Origin: Candidatus Liberimonas magnetica
GTDB taxonomy: Bacteria > Elusimicrobiota > Endomicrobiia > Endomicrobiales > JAFGIL01
DNA: 64,000 nucleotides
Direction: 5' to 3'
NCBI GenBank assembly: GCA_020523885.1
Contig: JAJAPY010000020.1
Span: forward strand, 1-64,000
Part shown: positions 18,628-26,202 of the stretch, one piece after another
Layout of the letters: every line of letters starts with the position of its first letter
Position numbering within the stretch: the stretch's first letter is position 1
Notes under the pieces: model-generated
Told to the model about the DNA's origin: nothing
Seen by the model: the letters and a program-made list of their open reading frames with translations, nothing else
Database searches by the model: none
Made by a program: the position numbers and the translations under genes

Positions 18628-18683
18628 CAAATTCGAATCTCTAAATCCGAAAAGGAATTATTTTGGATTTCGTAATTCGTGCT
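18628..18683. repeat. Heptad-word hairpin element inside rnpB
   Basis: The AT-rich segment divides into eight 7-bp words, for example TAAATCC at 18642 and TTGGATT at 18663. Its two arms (22 bases each, about 16 matches) fold back on each other from CCAA to TTGG. It extends a peripheral helix of RNase P RNA. Confidence 0.6.
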
Positions 18684-18735
18684 TGGTTCTTCCGTTGCGC
18701 AGCAACGGCCGATGGGTATTACCCACTACCGTTTT

Positions 18736-18762
18736 CCCGCCTTCGCACAAGGCTTCGGCTGG
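18736..18762. repeat. GCTTCGG/GCGAAGG palindrome family, copy in rnpB (minus orientation)
   Basis: On the minus strand it reads CCAGCCGAAGCCTTGTGCG then AAGGCGGG, preceded by GGGCTTG. This is the same unit as those at 18803, 22086 and 54248, with the conserved GGCTTG flank. Confidence 0.6.
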
Positions 18763-18802
18763 CAAGCCCGCATTGTTGCCATAAACATAACAAATCGGCT
18801 TG

Positions 18803-18828
18803 TCCTCCGAAGCTTTAGCGAAGGAGGA
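18803..18828. repeat. GCTTCGG/GCGAAGG palindrome family, copy in rnpB (plus orientation)
   Basis: The plus-strand unit begins TCCTCCGAAGCTTTAGCG and ends AAGGAGGA, preceded by GGCTTG. It is inverted relative to the copy at 18736-18762, so the flanks CAAGCC and GGCTTG can pair in the RNA. Confidence 0.65.
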
Positions 18829-18886
18829 GATTGAAGTTCGGACTTTCCTCTCCACTACTTTCTAGTAGAGCGATCCTACGGTTACC

Positions 18887-19306
18887 TTAAAAATTATTTT
18901 TTTTTGCAGTTGCAAGGTTTATTGCCTGATTAGCCAGACGGTCTGCTGATTTATTCTGTTCTCTGGGAATATACTTAAAGTCAACTTTCTCAAATTCTTT
19001 TAAAATACCCTGGGCATTTTCAAAATACCTGGATAGATTCTCGTCTCTTACCCTGTAAAGACCGAGCATCTGCTTGCAGACCAACTCTGAATCAAGATGC
19101 ATCTCTAAACTGCACGGAATATATTTTTTCGCCAGTTCAAGCCCGCGTAAAAGAGCTTTATACTCGGCTATATTGTTTGTAGCTTCCCCTATAAACTCTT
19201 TGGATTCTTCCAGAACATTATTATTTTCATCACACAACAAAACCCCTATGCCGCCGGGCCCGGGGTTGCCTCGTGATGCTCCGTCCGTGTAAATATTTAT
19301 CTTCAT
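18887..19306 (-). CDS. rnhA: Ribonuclease HI
   Basis: A 139-residue RNase H fold enzyme that cleaves the RNA strand of RNA-DNA hybrids. The four acidic catalytic positions are present: D8 in YTDGAS, E48 in NIAEYKAL, D72 in LDSELV and D122 in SADRLAN. It lacks the basic handle of E. coli RNase HI, like many short bacterial and archaeal members. Its stop codon touches the first base pairs of rnpB, so the two are probably transcribed together. Confidence 0.93.
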   Translation of the reverse strand: MKINIYTDGASRGNPGPGGIGVLLCDENNNVLEESKEFIGEATNNIAEYKALLRGLELAKKYIPCSLEMHLDSELVCKQMLGLYRVRDENLSRYFENAQGILKEFEKVDFKYIPREQNKSADRLANQAINLATAKKNNF

Positions 19307-19327
19307 CTTAAGCGGTCTCCCGGGGAG

Positions 19328-20029
19328 TTATTTTTTATAAAGTATCCTTGAACAACTGTCACAGAATATCAGATCTTGTTCTTTACAAACTTCATTTACT
19401 ATTTGAGGCCTTAAAGTGATATAACATCCTCCGCAGCTATCCCCTTCTATTGACACAATCGCTAAACCCTGCCTGCCGTCTCGTATATGTTCATAACGCT
19501 GCAACAATGTTTCAGGCATGTCCTTTACATATTCTGCTCGTTCTTTTTCTGATTCGATTATTTCAATTTTTAATTTCTCAAGTTCCTTGTTGAGCTCTTC
19601 GCTAACTGATTGTATTTTTGCTTCTTCTGCTTTTAGCGCCGCTTCTTCGGTTCTAATTATCTTAACTTCATTTTCACTTTCTTCCATTAGCGTTAATATC
19701 TCTTCCTCAAGCTTCTTTTTTAGTTCTTTGGCCTTATCTATCTCTCCAAGCATAGCTTTATAAGCATCATTCTTCTTGATGGAATTCAACTCAATGTTAT
19801 GCTTTTTTATCTCGTTCTCTTTTGTTTCAAGCTCTATTTCTTTTTCTTTCTTTGCCATCTGCAGTTTTTTGTATTTATCTTTCAACTCTTCAACCTGAAG
19901 CTTTAATTTAGTTAAAGTAAGATTTTGTGCTTCGATCTCTTTGGGTATCACTTCAGCCCTGTGACGAAGCCTGTCTAAAACGATATCTTTTTCCTGTAAA
20001 CTCACCAAAGACTGCAATTCTTTTTTCAC
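19328..20029 (-). CDS. Coiled-coil protein with C4 zinc ribbon (DUF164/CdsZ type)
   Basis: A 233-residue protein with a long charged coiled coil (about residues 25-175) and a C-terminal zinc ribbon, CGGCYITL then FCDSCSRILY. This is the widespread DUF164 family, some members of which have been linked to protein secretion or sequestration of translation factors. It is often found next to RNase HI and rnpB, as here (gap 21 bp). The exact role in this organism is unknown. Confidence 0.88.
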   Translation of the reverse strand: MKKELQSLVSLQEKDIVLDRLRHRAEVIPKEIEAQNLTLTKLKLQVEELKDKYKKLQMAKKEKEIELETKENEIKKHNIELNSIKKNDAYKAMLGEIDKAKELKKKLEEEILTLMEESENEVKIIRTEEAALKAEEAKIQSVSEELNKELEKLKIEIIESEKERAEYVKDMPETLLQRYEHIRDGRQGLAIVSIEGDSCGGCYITLRPQIVNEVCKEQDLIFCDSCSRILYKK

Positions 20030-20096
20030 GTATAGGTCCTTTTGGATTTAAATTATAAATTCATTAACCAATCTTTTTGACTTTACCTTTCTGCTA

Positions 20097-20297
20097 ACTG
20101 GTCACTGGTAACTGTTCACTGTATTAACTGGGTAGTGCAGGGTTTGAACCTGCGGCCTCTCGCGTGTGAGGCGAGCGCTCTCCCACTGAGCTAACCACCC
20201 TTTTACAGTGACCAGTGACCATTGAACAGTAACCAGTAAACAAACCTCTTTGACTTAGCCTCTATGGTCACTGGTAACTGGTCAATGATTACTGATA
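20097..20297. repeat. Heptad-word elements flanking the two tRNA genes
   Basis: Three blocks of 7-bp words lie before, between and after the tRNA-Val gene: ACTGGTC/ACTGGTA from 20097, AGTGACC repeated from 20207, and GGTCACT/GGTAACT from 20266. The first and second blocks are inverted relative to each other, so tRNA-Val sits in the loop of an imperfect hairpin. The second and third are also inverted. Confidence 0.7.
20129..20200 (-). tRNA. tRNA-Val (CAC)
   Basis: The minus strand folds as a cloverleaf of 72 bases: acceptor GGGTGGT/ACTACCC with discriminator A, D arm GCTC...GAGC, anticodon stem CTCGC/GCGAG with loop CTCACAC (anticodon CAC, valine), and T arm GCAGG-TTCAAAC-CCTGC. CCA is not encoded. 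Confidence 0.93.
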
Positions 20298-20302
20298 TTA
20301 AT

Positions 20303-20376
20303 TGGGCCAGGAAGGACTTGAACCTCCGACCCGACGATTATGAGTCGTCTGCTCTAACCAACTGAGCTACTGGCCC
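20303..20376 (-). tRNA. tRNA-Met (CAT)
   Basis: The minus strand folds as a 74-base cloverleaf: acceptor GGGCCAG/CTGGCCC with discriminator A, D arm with GGTTAGAGC, anticodon stem GACGA/TCGTC with loop CTCATAA (anticodon CAT) and T arm GGAGG-TTCAAGT-CCTTC. It is most like elongator methionine. A lysidine-modified isoleucine tRNA cannot be excluded. A 29-bp part (20338-20366) is repeated at 43875-43903. Confidence 0.92.
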
Positions 20377-20729
20377 TTTACTGTCTTAAACTTTCTTACA
20401 ATATATTTGTGGACGGCAATACAGTGTATGCTGTTAAAATAATGACATTTCCTGACATCTTCTGATACCCCAAAAAACCATGCTGTTTTTGCTACCTTTA
20501 CTGATTTTTTACTGATTTCATTTTGCCTATTATTGCTCTGCGTTTGGTTAATATAGCAAATTTCTATTATTTTGACAAGGTTTTTGCCAATTATATTTGG
20601 TTATATGCAATAATATCATACAATTTACTAGAAATTTCAATAGATTTCATTGCAAAAATGAATACCAAAGAAGGGTTAAAGTAGCCAAGAACCTATAAGA
20701 GTTATCATATATATAGCCTGTCACCGTTT
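20377..20729. other. Gene-poor gap beside tRNA-Met
   Basis: I find no credible gene here. The plus strand passing through the tRNA reads as a familiar integrase-like end (LNLRPDDYESSALTN then stop), which is how many tRNA-integrating recombinases end, but no recombinase body is visible upstream or in this gap. A CCTGTCACCGTTTC motif at its right end resembles motifs at 21973 and 22113. Confidence 0.5.
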
Positions 20730-21065
20730 CTACGCATCTCTATTTTTTTGAATAAACTTTATTCTTTGTTCAATAATATCAAATATCTCATCAGGGATTT
20801 CATCCCTTTTTAATATGCCAAACGCTGCTGCTGAAGCTACTATCATGTCCGCATCGGTGTAGTTATACTTTTTCCATATTTCCTGAGCTGCTCCATTATG
20901 AAATTTATGTATATATTCATTTAACTCAAAACCATCAATTTTCTTGTTTTCCCAATCCTTAAACCTATCCTGTAATAATTTTAGCTCTGCGCCAAGTTCT
21001 TTTTGATAAGACAAACCTGCAAGCTCCTTCAATTTTATTCTGATTTTTTTGGGATATTCGTTCAT
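20730..21065 (-). CDS. Hypothetical protein
   Basis: A 111-residue, mostly helical, charged protein of no family I recognise. It has no signal peptide or membrane segment. Conserved-looking stretches are KKIDGFELNEYIHKFHNG and DADMIVASAAAFGIL. It stands 46 bp downstream of a BRO-N protein at the edge of the accessory region, so a role with that gene is possible but not shown. Confidence 0.6.
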   Translation of the reverse strand: MNEYPKKIRIKLKELAGLSYQKELGAELKLLQDRFKDWENKKIDGFELNEYIHKFHNGAAQEIWKKYNYTDADMIVASAAAFGILKRDEIPDEIFDIIEQRIKFIQKNRDA

Positions 21066-21111
21066 GATTTTTAGTTCAACTTGTCAAGCCTGCATACCGT
21101 TTTATAAATTT

Positions 21112-21936
21112 TTATTGCTCCAACTGTTTACGCTTTGCTGGTAAAAAGTTTTTTCTTGATATAACCGACCTCTTTAATGTATGTTCAAGTTTCCTGCGGG
21201 CAACACCAGCTATTTCGCCGCCTTTTTTTGCATCTACTTTCAACTTCGGCATTCCCTGCGAATCTTCCGTTTTGTGAATCTCTGTTGTAGCACGTTCTCC
21301 AAGCATTGTAAATATCAATTCAAAATCGTCCATATGGTCACGAAGGTTTTCCCTTTTTAATCCTTTGAGCTTTTTATACTGGCTGGGAGTAACTCCAAAT
21401 GTCGCCTTTGAAATATCTGCGGTTAATATTTCATAATCTTTGTCTTTTTCCGCTCCCCGCTTCTGCCATTCTTCGGTTAATTCTTCCCGTATAGCAATAC
21501 CACGCATACGCTTCTCTATCCAATCATCAGGATAGCCTTTTAATTTATAAAGCATTCTGGTTCTTTTTGTAGCAAGTTCCGGATTCTCTATTTCCTGTAT
21601 CCGTTCATAACCCACTTTTGCCAGCCAGCGTTTGAAAGGCTCGGCTTTCGGTGAAGGTATTGACTGGATAATGCGGAATACCCCTTCTGTATTAGCACAA
21701 TTGAGCTTTTGAGACCCACCTTCCGTATCAACTGAAAGGGGGGTGACAATTTGTCCCCACCCTTTGGAAAGATCTTTATCTCTAATCCGCATTTTGCGAA
21801 CATAATCCTTAACATTAGGTGTATCTGTTAATGCTTCTACTACATCATTTACCACAAACCACCATTCCTTGTTGTGTAAGGTTTTTCTAATTGTCTTTCC
21901 CCTGAACAAAGCTATTTTTGTCATTTCATCTGTCAT
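21112..21936 (-). CDS. BRO-N domain protein (phage antirepressor-like)
   Basis: A 274-residue protein with an N-terminal Bro-N domain (WWFVVNDVVEALTDTPNV, then EGVFRIIQSIPSPKAEPFK and WLAKVGYERIQEIENPEL, together about residues 20-135). This DNA-binding domain is common in phage antirepressors and in chromosomal copies of mobile origin. The C-terminal half (DYEILTADISKATFGVTPSQ) is the domain often paired with Bro-N in bacterial genomes. The ATG at 21936 has AGGAGA upstream. There is no phage structural gene nearby, so it is likely a leftover or domesticated copy. Confidence 0.85.
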   Translation of the reverse strand: MTDEMTKIALFRGKTIRKTLHNKEWWFVVNDVVEALTDTPNVKDYVRKMRIRDKDLSKGWGQIVTPLSVDTEGGSQKLNCANTEGVFRIIQSIPSPKAEPFKRWLAKVGYERIQEIENPELATKRTRMLYKLKGYPDDWIEKRMRGIAIREELTEEWQKRGAEKDKDYEILTADISKATFGVTPSQYKKLKGLKRENLRDHMDDFELIFTMLGERATTEIHKTEDSQGMPKLKVDAKKGGEIAGVARRKLEHTLKRSVISRKNFLPAKRKQLEQ

Positions 21937-21998
21937 TGCGGTTCTCCTAATTGAATTGTTGCCGCTGAATCGGTGACTGGCACCGTTTCCGTCTTAAA

Positions 21999-22142
21999 AA
22001 TAAGTATAGTGTCCCCGGAATTCTTCAATCAGCCCGTAAAGACAATATCAATCTATTATTTTTAGTTCAACTTATCAAGCTGTGTCCTTCCGAAGCTTTA
22101 CGCGAAGGAGGGCCTGACACCGTTTTTGTGTCCCCGAAATTC
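21999..22142. repeat. REP-like GTGTCCCC motifs and GCTTCGG palindrome
   Basis: Between BRO-N and the barrel gene, the motif ATAGTGTCCCCGGAATTC occurs at about 22005-22023 and GTGTCCCCGAAATTC at 22128-22142. A GCTTCGG/GCGAAGG palindrome copy lies at 22086-22112. The same GTGTCCCC motif occurs at 22911, 22961, 26051 and, inverted, near 28177. Confidence 0.7.
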
Positions 22143-22896
22143 AAAATGAATAGCTAAAACCGATCAGCCAGTAGTTTAGGAGTGCAAAGTTATAAACTTC
22201 AGTAACATCTGCTCCGCCTTCTACTATCCTGTAACCGGCTTTGATGGATGTCCTTGAACCTGTCCTGTACTGCGCGGCAACAAGAACATCTTCAGCCCTG
22301 CCAGGCCCGCCTGCAAGAGCGTCGGCATCAAAAATGAAAGCGAGTTGTTTGCTGAGCCTGTAATCTAGCCCGAAATTAAGAAGAGGCACAAACCCAGTGT
22401 TCTTTTTTTCAGATGTCAGCCCCGCGCCGGTAAGTGTTATCGACGCGTCTCTTACCTTTGCCGTAAACCCCAGCTTTACAGACAAGTCATCGCTTTTTTT
22501 CCACAGCTTCCAAAAAGAGACCCTGTAAGAATCAAACCGGTACTTTGCTGAAACATCTGTGTTTGCGGGTATAGTGTCGTTATTGAAACTTATCAGCGAA
22601 CCTGTAACTCCGCTCGCGGAAAGCGTAAGCGGCGCATAAAGGAACGATATAAACTTATCTTTCTTTAATTCTCTGGTTAACCGCACCCTGTAAAAGCCTT
22701 TTCTGGCAACAGAAAAACTATCCGTCAAAGAAAACCTGGTTCCGATGTTTCCCGGAACCTGAATATCGTTATACCCGGCGGTTACCAGCCCCGTTTCAAA
22801 GTCCACATTCCAAGGTTCAAATCCCATCGCCGGACTTGAAAACGCCAAAAATACTAAAAATACTTTTATGGCTTTTGATATTTCTCTCAGTTTCAT
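22141..22896 (-). CDS. Predicted outer-membrane beta-barrel protein
   Basis: About 251 residues from the ATG at 22896, which has GGGAG at the right distance. The frame is open to 22953, but only the later start exposes a clean signal peptide (KVFLVFLAFSSPAMG). The rest alternates hydrophobic and polar residues in short strands with aromatic ends and finishes in a terminal strand YWLIGFSYSF. This pattern, with a C-terminal phenylalanine, is typical of outer-membrane barrels. No specific family is recognised. It supports a diderm envelope. Confidence 0.7.
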   Translation of the reverse strand: MKLREISKAIKVFLVFLAFSSPAMGFEPWNVDFETGLVTAGYNDIQVPGNIGTRFSLTDSFSVARKGFYRVRLTRELKKDKFISFLYAPLTLSASGVTGSLISFNNDTIPANTDVSAKYRFDSYRVSFWKLWKKSDDLSVKLGFTAKVRDASITLTGAGLTSEKKNTGFVPLLNFGLDYRLSKQLAFIFDADALAGGPGRAEDVLVAAQYRTGSRTSIKAGYRIVEGGADVTEVYNFALLNYWLIGFSYSF

Positions 22897-22910
22897 TAGA
22901 TACTCCCAAA

Positions 22911-22987
22911 AATAAGTATAGTGTCCCCGGAATTCTAATAGAAATGGCCTCAATCTCTGCTTAATTAAGTATTGTGTCCCCCGAATC
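22911..22987. repeat. Paired REP-like GTGTCCCC motifs
   Basis: Two copies of the AAGTAT(A/T)GTGTCCCC unit, at about 22914-22929 and 22967-22983, lie in the gap between the barrel gene and the DUF4143 ATPase. They overlap the region just upstream of the barrel gene's ribosome-binding site. Confidence 0.65.
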
Positions 22988-23009
22988 CTTTTCCCCGAAT
23001 CCTGTTTTT

Positions 23010-24191
23010 CTAAAAAATATCTCCTGCATTCATCATTCTTAGAAACACCTCAGCCGGATAAACCTCAATTTTATCAAAACGATAAGTTCGTTCCCCTGTA
23101 TAAACTATTATACTCCTGTCACATTTAAGCCCTTCTAAAGAATTTATAGAAAGTAGCGGTTTCGTCCATTCTGGCTTAAATTTATTAGAAAGCTTGACTT
23201 CTAAAGCAACGATATGAGGAGGCTTTAGTTGCTGACGCTTTGCAGTTTCAATAATAAAATCAATTTCTACTCCGGATTGTGTCCTGTAATAGTAAACCGG
23301 GCGATGCTTACGGCTAACCTCGTTGTATACACGAAGTTCATGATATATTAGTGTTTCTAAAGCGTTCCCCTGCCAAATCCGGTCACAATTGTCACGCAGC
23401 ATCCCGGCAGCTGCCCTTGCCACACCTGGGTCAAACCAGTAAAATTTGGGATGCATTATTTCACGTACTTTAAAACCGGGCCGCCACGCAGTAAGAAAAT
23501 GCCCCATCATCGTATCCACCAGAATGGAAAAATAAGTATCAACGGTAGCCCTTGCCACAGCAGCTTCCCTTGAAATATTATGCCCGTTTATTATCTGCCC
23601 ATTTAACTGCCCTGCAATAGTAAGGAAGCGAATAAACGGTGGGATGTTTCTAATAAGGCCTTCGGCAGTTATTTCTTCCTTTATATAGTTATTAAGATAA
23701 GCTGCTAAGATATCGGGCGCATTTTCTATATTTGAATGAACAAAAGGAATTGTTCCCCATTGTATTGCATTTGATAAGTTGTATTTTGTGCCCAATTCAA
23801 ACGAAGAAAACCCTTCCATGTTTAAAGTAACTGCGCGGCCAGCTAATAAGTTAGCTCCGCCTCTTTTCAGCTTTCTTGCGGAAGAGCCGCATAATGCAAA
23901 CTGCCACTTCTTGTCTTCCATTAAACGATGAACTTCATCCAAAAGAGCAGGAATCTTCTGTATTTCGTCCACTACTACCCACGATCCTTCTTTTGCATTT
24001 CCAACGATTGCTTCTAACCTGTGAGGATTATTGGTAAGCTCCAAAAAGAGTTCGGAATTTAACAAATCTATGCTTTTTTCATTCAAAAAGGCTTGCTTAA
24101 GCCAGGTGCTTTTTCCAACACCCCTGGGCCCGAACAAAAAAAATGAATATTTTGGTTTTATTAACGAACGCTTTAAAATGGATGGTTTCAT
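23010..24191 (-). CDS. AAA ATPase with C-terminal DUF4143
   Basis: A 393-residue protein with Walker A GPRGVGKST (residues 22-30), a Walker B-like WVVVDEIQKIP, and a C-terminal DUF4143 domain containing the nuclease-fold run YYYRTQSGVEIDFIIET and ALEVKLS. These proteins are common, frequently transferred, and of unclear function. It is preceded by a consensus promoter and forms its own transcription unit. Confidence 0.9.
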   Translation of the reverse strand: MKPSILKRSLIKPKYSFFLFGPRGVGKSTWLKQAFLNEKSIDLLNSELFLELTNNPHRLEAIVGNAKEGSWVVVDEIQKIPALLDEVHRLMEDKKWQFALCGSSARKLKRGGANLLAGRAVTLNMEGFSSFELGTKYNLSNAIQWGTIPFVHSNIENAPDILAAYLNNYIKEEITAEGLIRNIPPFIRFLTIAGQLNGQIINGHNISREAAVARATVDTYFSILVDTMMGHFLTAWRPGFKVREIMHPKFYWFDPGVARAAAGMLRDNCDRIWQGNALETLIYHELRVYNEVSRKHRPVYYYRTQSGVEIDFIIETAKRQQLKPPHIVALEVKLSNKFKPEWTKPLLSINSLEGLKCDRSIIVYTGERTYRFDKIEVYPAEVFLRMMNAGDIF

Positions 24192-24232
24192 AAATATCCG
24201 CCTGTTTTACTATGTTGTATATTTGCATTACA

Positions 24233-24261
24233 ATTATACACCATATATTGCATATTGTCAA
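24233..24261 (-). promoter_or_regulatory. Perfect sigma-70 promoter for the DUF4143 ATPase
   Basis: On the minus strand TTGACA (24256-24261) and TATAAT (24233-24238) are spaced by 17 bp, both matching consensus exactly. An imperfect inverted repeat with ATATGCAATATA and TTGTAATGCAAATA overlaps the -10 region and could be an operator. Confidence 0.75.
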
Positions 24262-24379
24262 TATAGTTTTTTGTCACAAAGGAAGGATTTGGCGCTACTC
24301 AATCTACAAGTAAACAAAGTAAAGCCGGACACAGTTTCATTATCTTGTCCGTATTTTTAACCGCAGGCGCAACAACGCG

Positions 24380-25264
24380 TCATTTGTGATAAAAACCGCG
24401 TTGGATGTTTTTGCCTTCATTTTTTCCGTTTGGGGGCTTGTATTTAATAAATGTGCCGGCATCCAGCTCGCTAAAGGCGCGGGATAGCTCTTCCTGCGTG
24501 TTCATAACTATCGGCCCACCCCAGGCCACAGGTTCTTTAAGCGGCCGCCCGGACACTAATATGAACCTCATGTTCCCATCCGGCTTGACTGTAAGCGTAT
24601 CCGCATTTTTAAAAAGCATCAATTGTTTTCTGGCTATAGGCGTTTCTTCGCACAAGCCATTTCCTTCCAGCACGTAGCAGAACGTGGTATACCCTTTTTT
24701 CAGCTTGCGGCTGAAAGGGATTTTGTTCTTAAGCTTTACATCGAAGTATTCCACGTCAACAACCAGATCTTTTACCGGGCCGATACTTCCTTCGTATTCA
24801 CCGGATATAACCTTAACCTCAATACCGACTTTTCTAACCGACGGAACTTCGCGAGCCGTGATACCGCGGTAACGCGGCTCCATCATTTTGCGTTTGGCCG
24901 GAAGGTTAACCCATAGCTGAAGGCCCTGCATCAAGGGCCCGCTTTTACCCTGTTTAGGCATTTCCTGGTGGATTATACCGCTTCCCGCACTCATCCACTG
25001 GATATCGCCCGGGCCGATAACACCTGAGTTTCCTATGCTGTCACCGTGCTCAACAACCCCGTCAAGCATGTAAGTTACGGTTTCTATGCCGCGGTGCGGG
25101 TGCCAGGGAAAGCCGCGGAGATACTCGTCCGGGTTATCCGAACCGAAATTGTCAAGCAGAAGGAACGGGTCTGTCAGTTCAGTGCTGTCATTTGCAAATA
25201 CCCTAAACAGCTTGACACCCGCCCCGTCAAAAGTCGAACTACCCGTAATCAACTGTTTTTTCAT
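24380..25264 (-). CDS. Pirin-family cupin protein
   Basis: A bicupin of the pirin family (about 294 residues). The N-terminal cupin carries the metal ligands in WHPHRGIETVTYMLDG and the pirin signature GDIQWMSAGSGIIHQEMP. Some pirins oxidise quercetin, others are regulators. I chose the ATG at 25264 because it has GGAGG six bases upstream and gives the family N-terminus (MKKQLITGSSTFDGAG). The frame is open to a TTG at 25429. That longer form would add a signal-peptide-like stretch (RTFVCLGVAFLIGWTVIAGA), and if used the protein would be exported, which would be odd for a pirin. Confidence 0.85.
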   Translation of the reverse strand: MKKQLITGSSTFDGAGVKLFRVFANDSTELTDPFLLLDNFGSDNPDEYLRGFPWHPHRGIETVTYMLDGVVEHGDSIGNSGVIGPGDIQWMSAGSGIIHQEMPKQGKSGPLMQGLQLWVNLPAKRKMMEPRYRGITAREVPSVRKVGIEVKVISGEYEGSIGPVKDLVVDVEYFDVKLKNKIPFSRKLKKGYTTFCYVLEGNGLCEETPIARKQLMLFKNADTLTVKPDGNMRFILVSGRPLKEPVAWGGPIVMNTQEELSRAFSELDAGTFIKYKPPNGKNEGKNIQRGFYHK

Positions 25265-25453
25265 CCCGGCCTCCAATGCCATAGCCCCTGCTATCACCGT
25301 CCATCCTATCAGAAAGGCGACCCCAAGGCAAACAAAGGTTCTCTTTTTAGCAATTAAAATCCCCCAAAGCCTTATTTTAACAACATCCACTTGTTCCTCA
25401 TATGTTTTTATTATTCTCATAACATCCAAGCTCAGCTGGATTGATTTGTTATA

Positions 25454-25978
25454 CTATTCTTTCTTTTTGAATCCGTTTATTTTGATATGTTTTTCTTGCA
25501 ACATTGGTATATCTCGTGTTTTGTCGAAAAGTTTTTGTATTTGAAAATCATGATGGTCATATTTACGTTCCAGTTGGCTTATTTTTTGTGCTAAATCCTT
25601 ATGGGTATATATAAATTCACGAATTTTTATGAATACCCGCATGATTTGAATATTAACATCTATAGCTTTTGTACTATTAAGAACAGATGATAACATAGCT
25701 ATACCTTCTTGAGTGAACGCATATGGACGTTTTCGCAAGCTCATTTTTATCGCTGCTTTGGAAGTCGCAATTTGCGACTTCCAATTTTCGGCTTCTTCCT
25801 TAGTTAATTGAATCATAAAGTCTGAAGGGAATCTTTTTATATTTCGTTTTACTTGCTCATTCAAACGGCGAGTTTCAACACCGTAAAGTTCTGCTAAATC
25901 TCTGTCTATCATAACCTTCATATTTCTGATAAGATAAATCTTGTTTTCAATATCAGCTATTGCTATCAATTTTGTCAT
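25454..25978 (-). CDS. ORF6N domain protein
   Basis: About 174 residues from the ATG at 25978, which has AGGAGA upstream. The N-terminal ORF6N domain is clear (VMIDRDLAELYGVETRRLNE then FPSDFMIQLTKEEAENW), followed by AFTQEGIAMLSSVLNS and a helical C-terminus. ORF6N is a KilA-N/Roi-related DNA-binding domain of phage origin. Like the BRO-N gene it is probably a chromosomal remnant of mobile DNA. Confidence 0.88.
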   Translation of the reverse strand: MTKLIAIADIENKIYLIRNMKVMIDRDLAELYGVETRRLNEQVKRNIKRFPSDFMIQLTKEEAENWKSQIATSKAAIKMSLRKRPYAFTQEGIAMLSSVLNSTKAIDVNIQIMRVFIKIREFIYTHKDLAQKISQLERKYDHHDFQIQKLFDKTRDIPMLQEKHIKINGFKKKE

Positions 25979-26050
25979 TACAATTCTCCTGTTGTTTTCA
26001 ATTCTTTTAGGTGGTCGCAAATTGCGCCCACTTATAGACTCAATCTTTGC

Positions 26051-26080
26051 CCTAATTAAGTATCGTGTCCCCTGAATTTC
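26051..26080. repeat. REP-like GTGTCCCC motif
   Basis: The plus-strand unit TAATTAAGTATCGTGTCCCC, followed by TGAATTTC, lies upstream of the ORF6N gene. It is another copy of the motif family at 22-28 kb. Confidence 0.65.
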
Positions 26081-26202
26081 AATGCTGTGAAGTCCAAGAT
26101 CTAATAGGCCAATCATATTGGCTAAAGCCCTTGCTAGTTAATGAAGTTAAAATAATCAATAATACAATTTTCTTTTTCATTGTATTTATGTTTAGAAGTT
26201 AT

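Larger units (their letters stand above)
18350..18888 (-). ncRNA. rnpB: RNase P RNA (enlarged, with repeat insertions)
   Basis: The minus strand shows the universal 5' core GAGGAAAGTCCG (about 18840-18853) and the 3' core ACAGAATTCGG followed by TATAGG. It is bounded by a nine-base-pair P1 helix between AAGGTAACC (18880-18888) and GGTTATCTT (18350-18358). The stretch CAAGGCC...GGCC and the GGCAAGAG loop also fit. At 539 nt it is well above the usual 350-400 nt. The excess lies in peripheral helices that carry two inverted copies of a dispersed palindrome and one heptad-word hairpin. It starts at the stop codon of the RNase HI gene. Confidence 0.93.

Noticed and set aside
20097-20297. A CRISPR array suggested by repeated short words around the tRNA genes
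   Set aside because: The units are 7 bp, degenerate and contiguous with no spacers, and no cas gene is present anywhere in the window.
20303-20376. tRNA-Ile2 (lysidine-modified CAT) instead of tRNA-Met
   Set aside because: The overall sequence is closer to elongator tRNA-Met types, but a single CAT tRNA cannot be assigned with certainty without comparison to the other CAT tRNAs of the genome.
24380-25429. Pirin with an N-terminal signal peptide as an exported variant
   Set aside because: The ATG at 25264 with GGAGG upstream gives the normal family start. The upstream hydrophobic stretch is more likely outside the true gene, although it could not be excluded.
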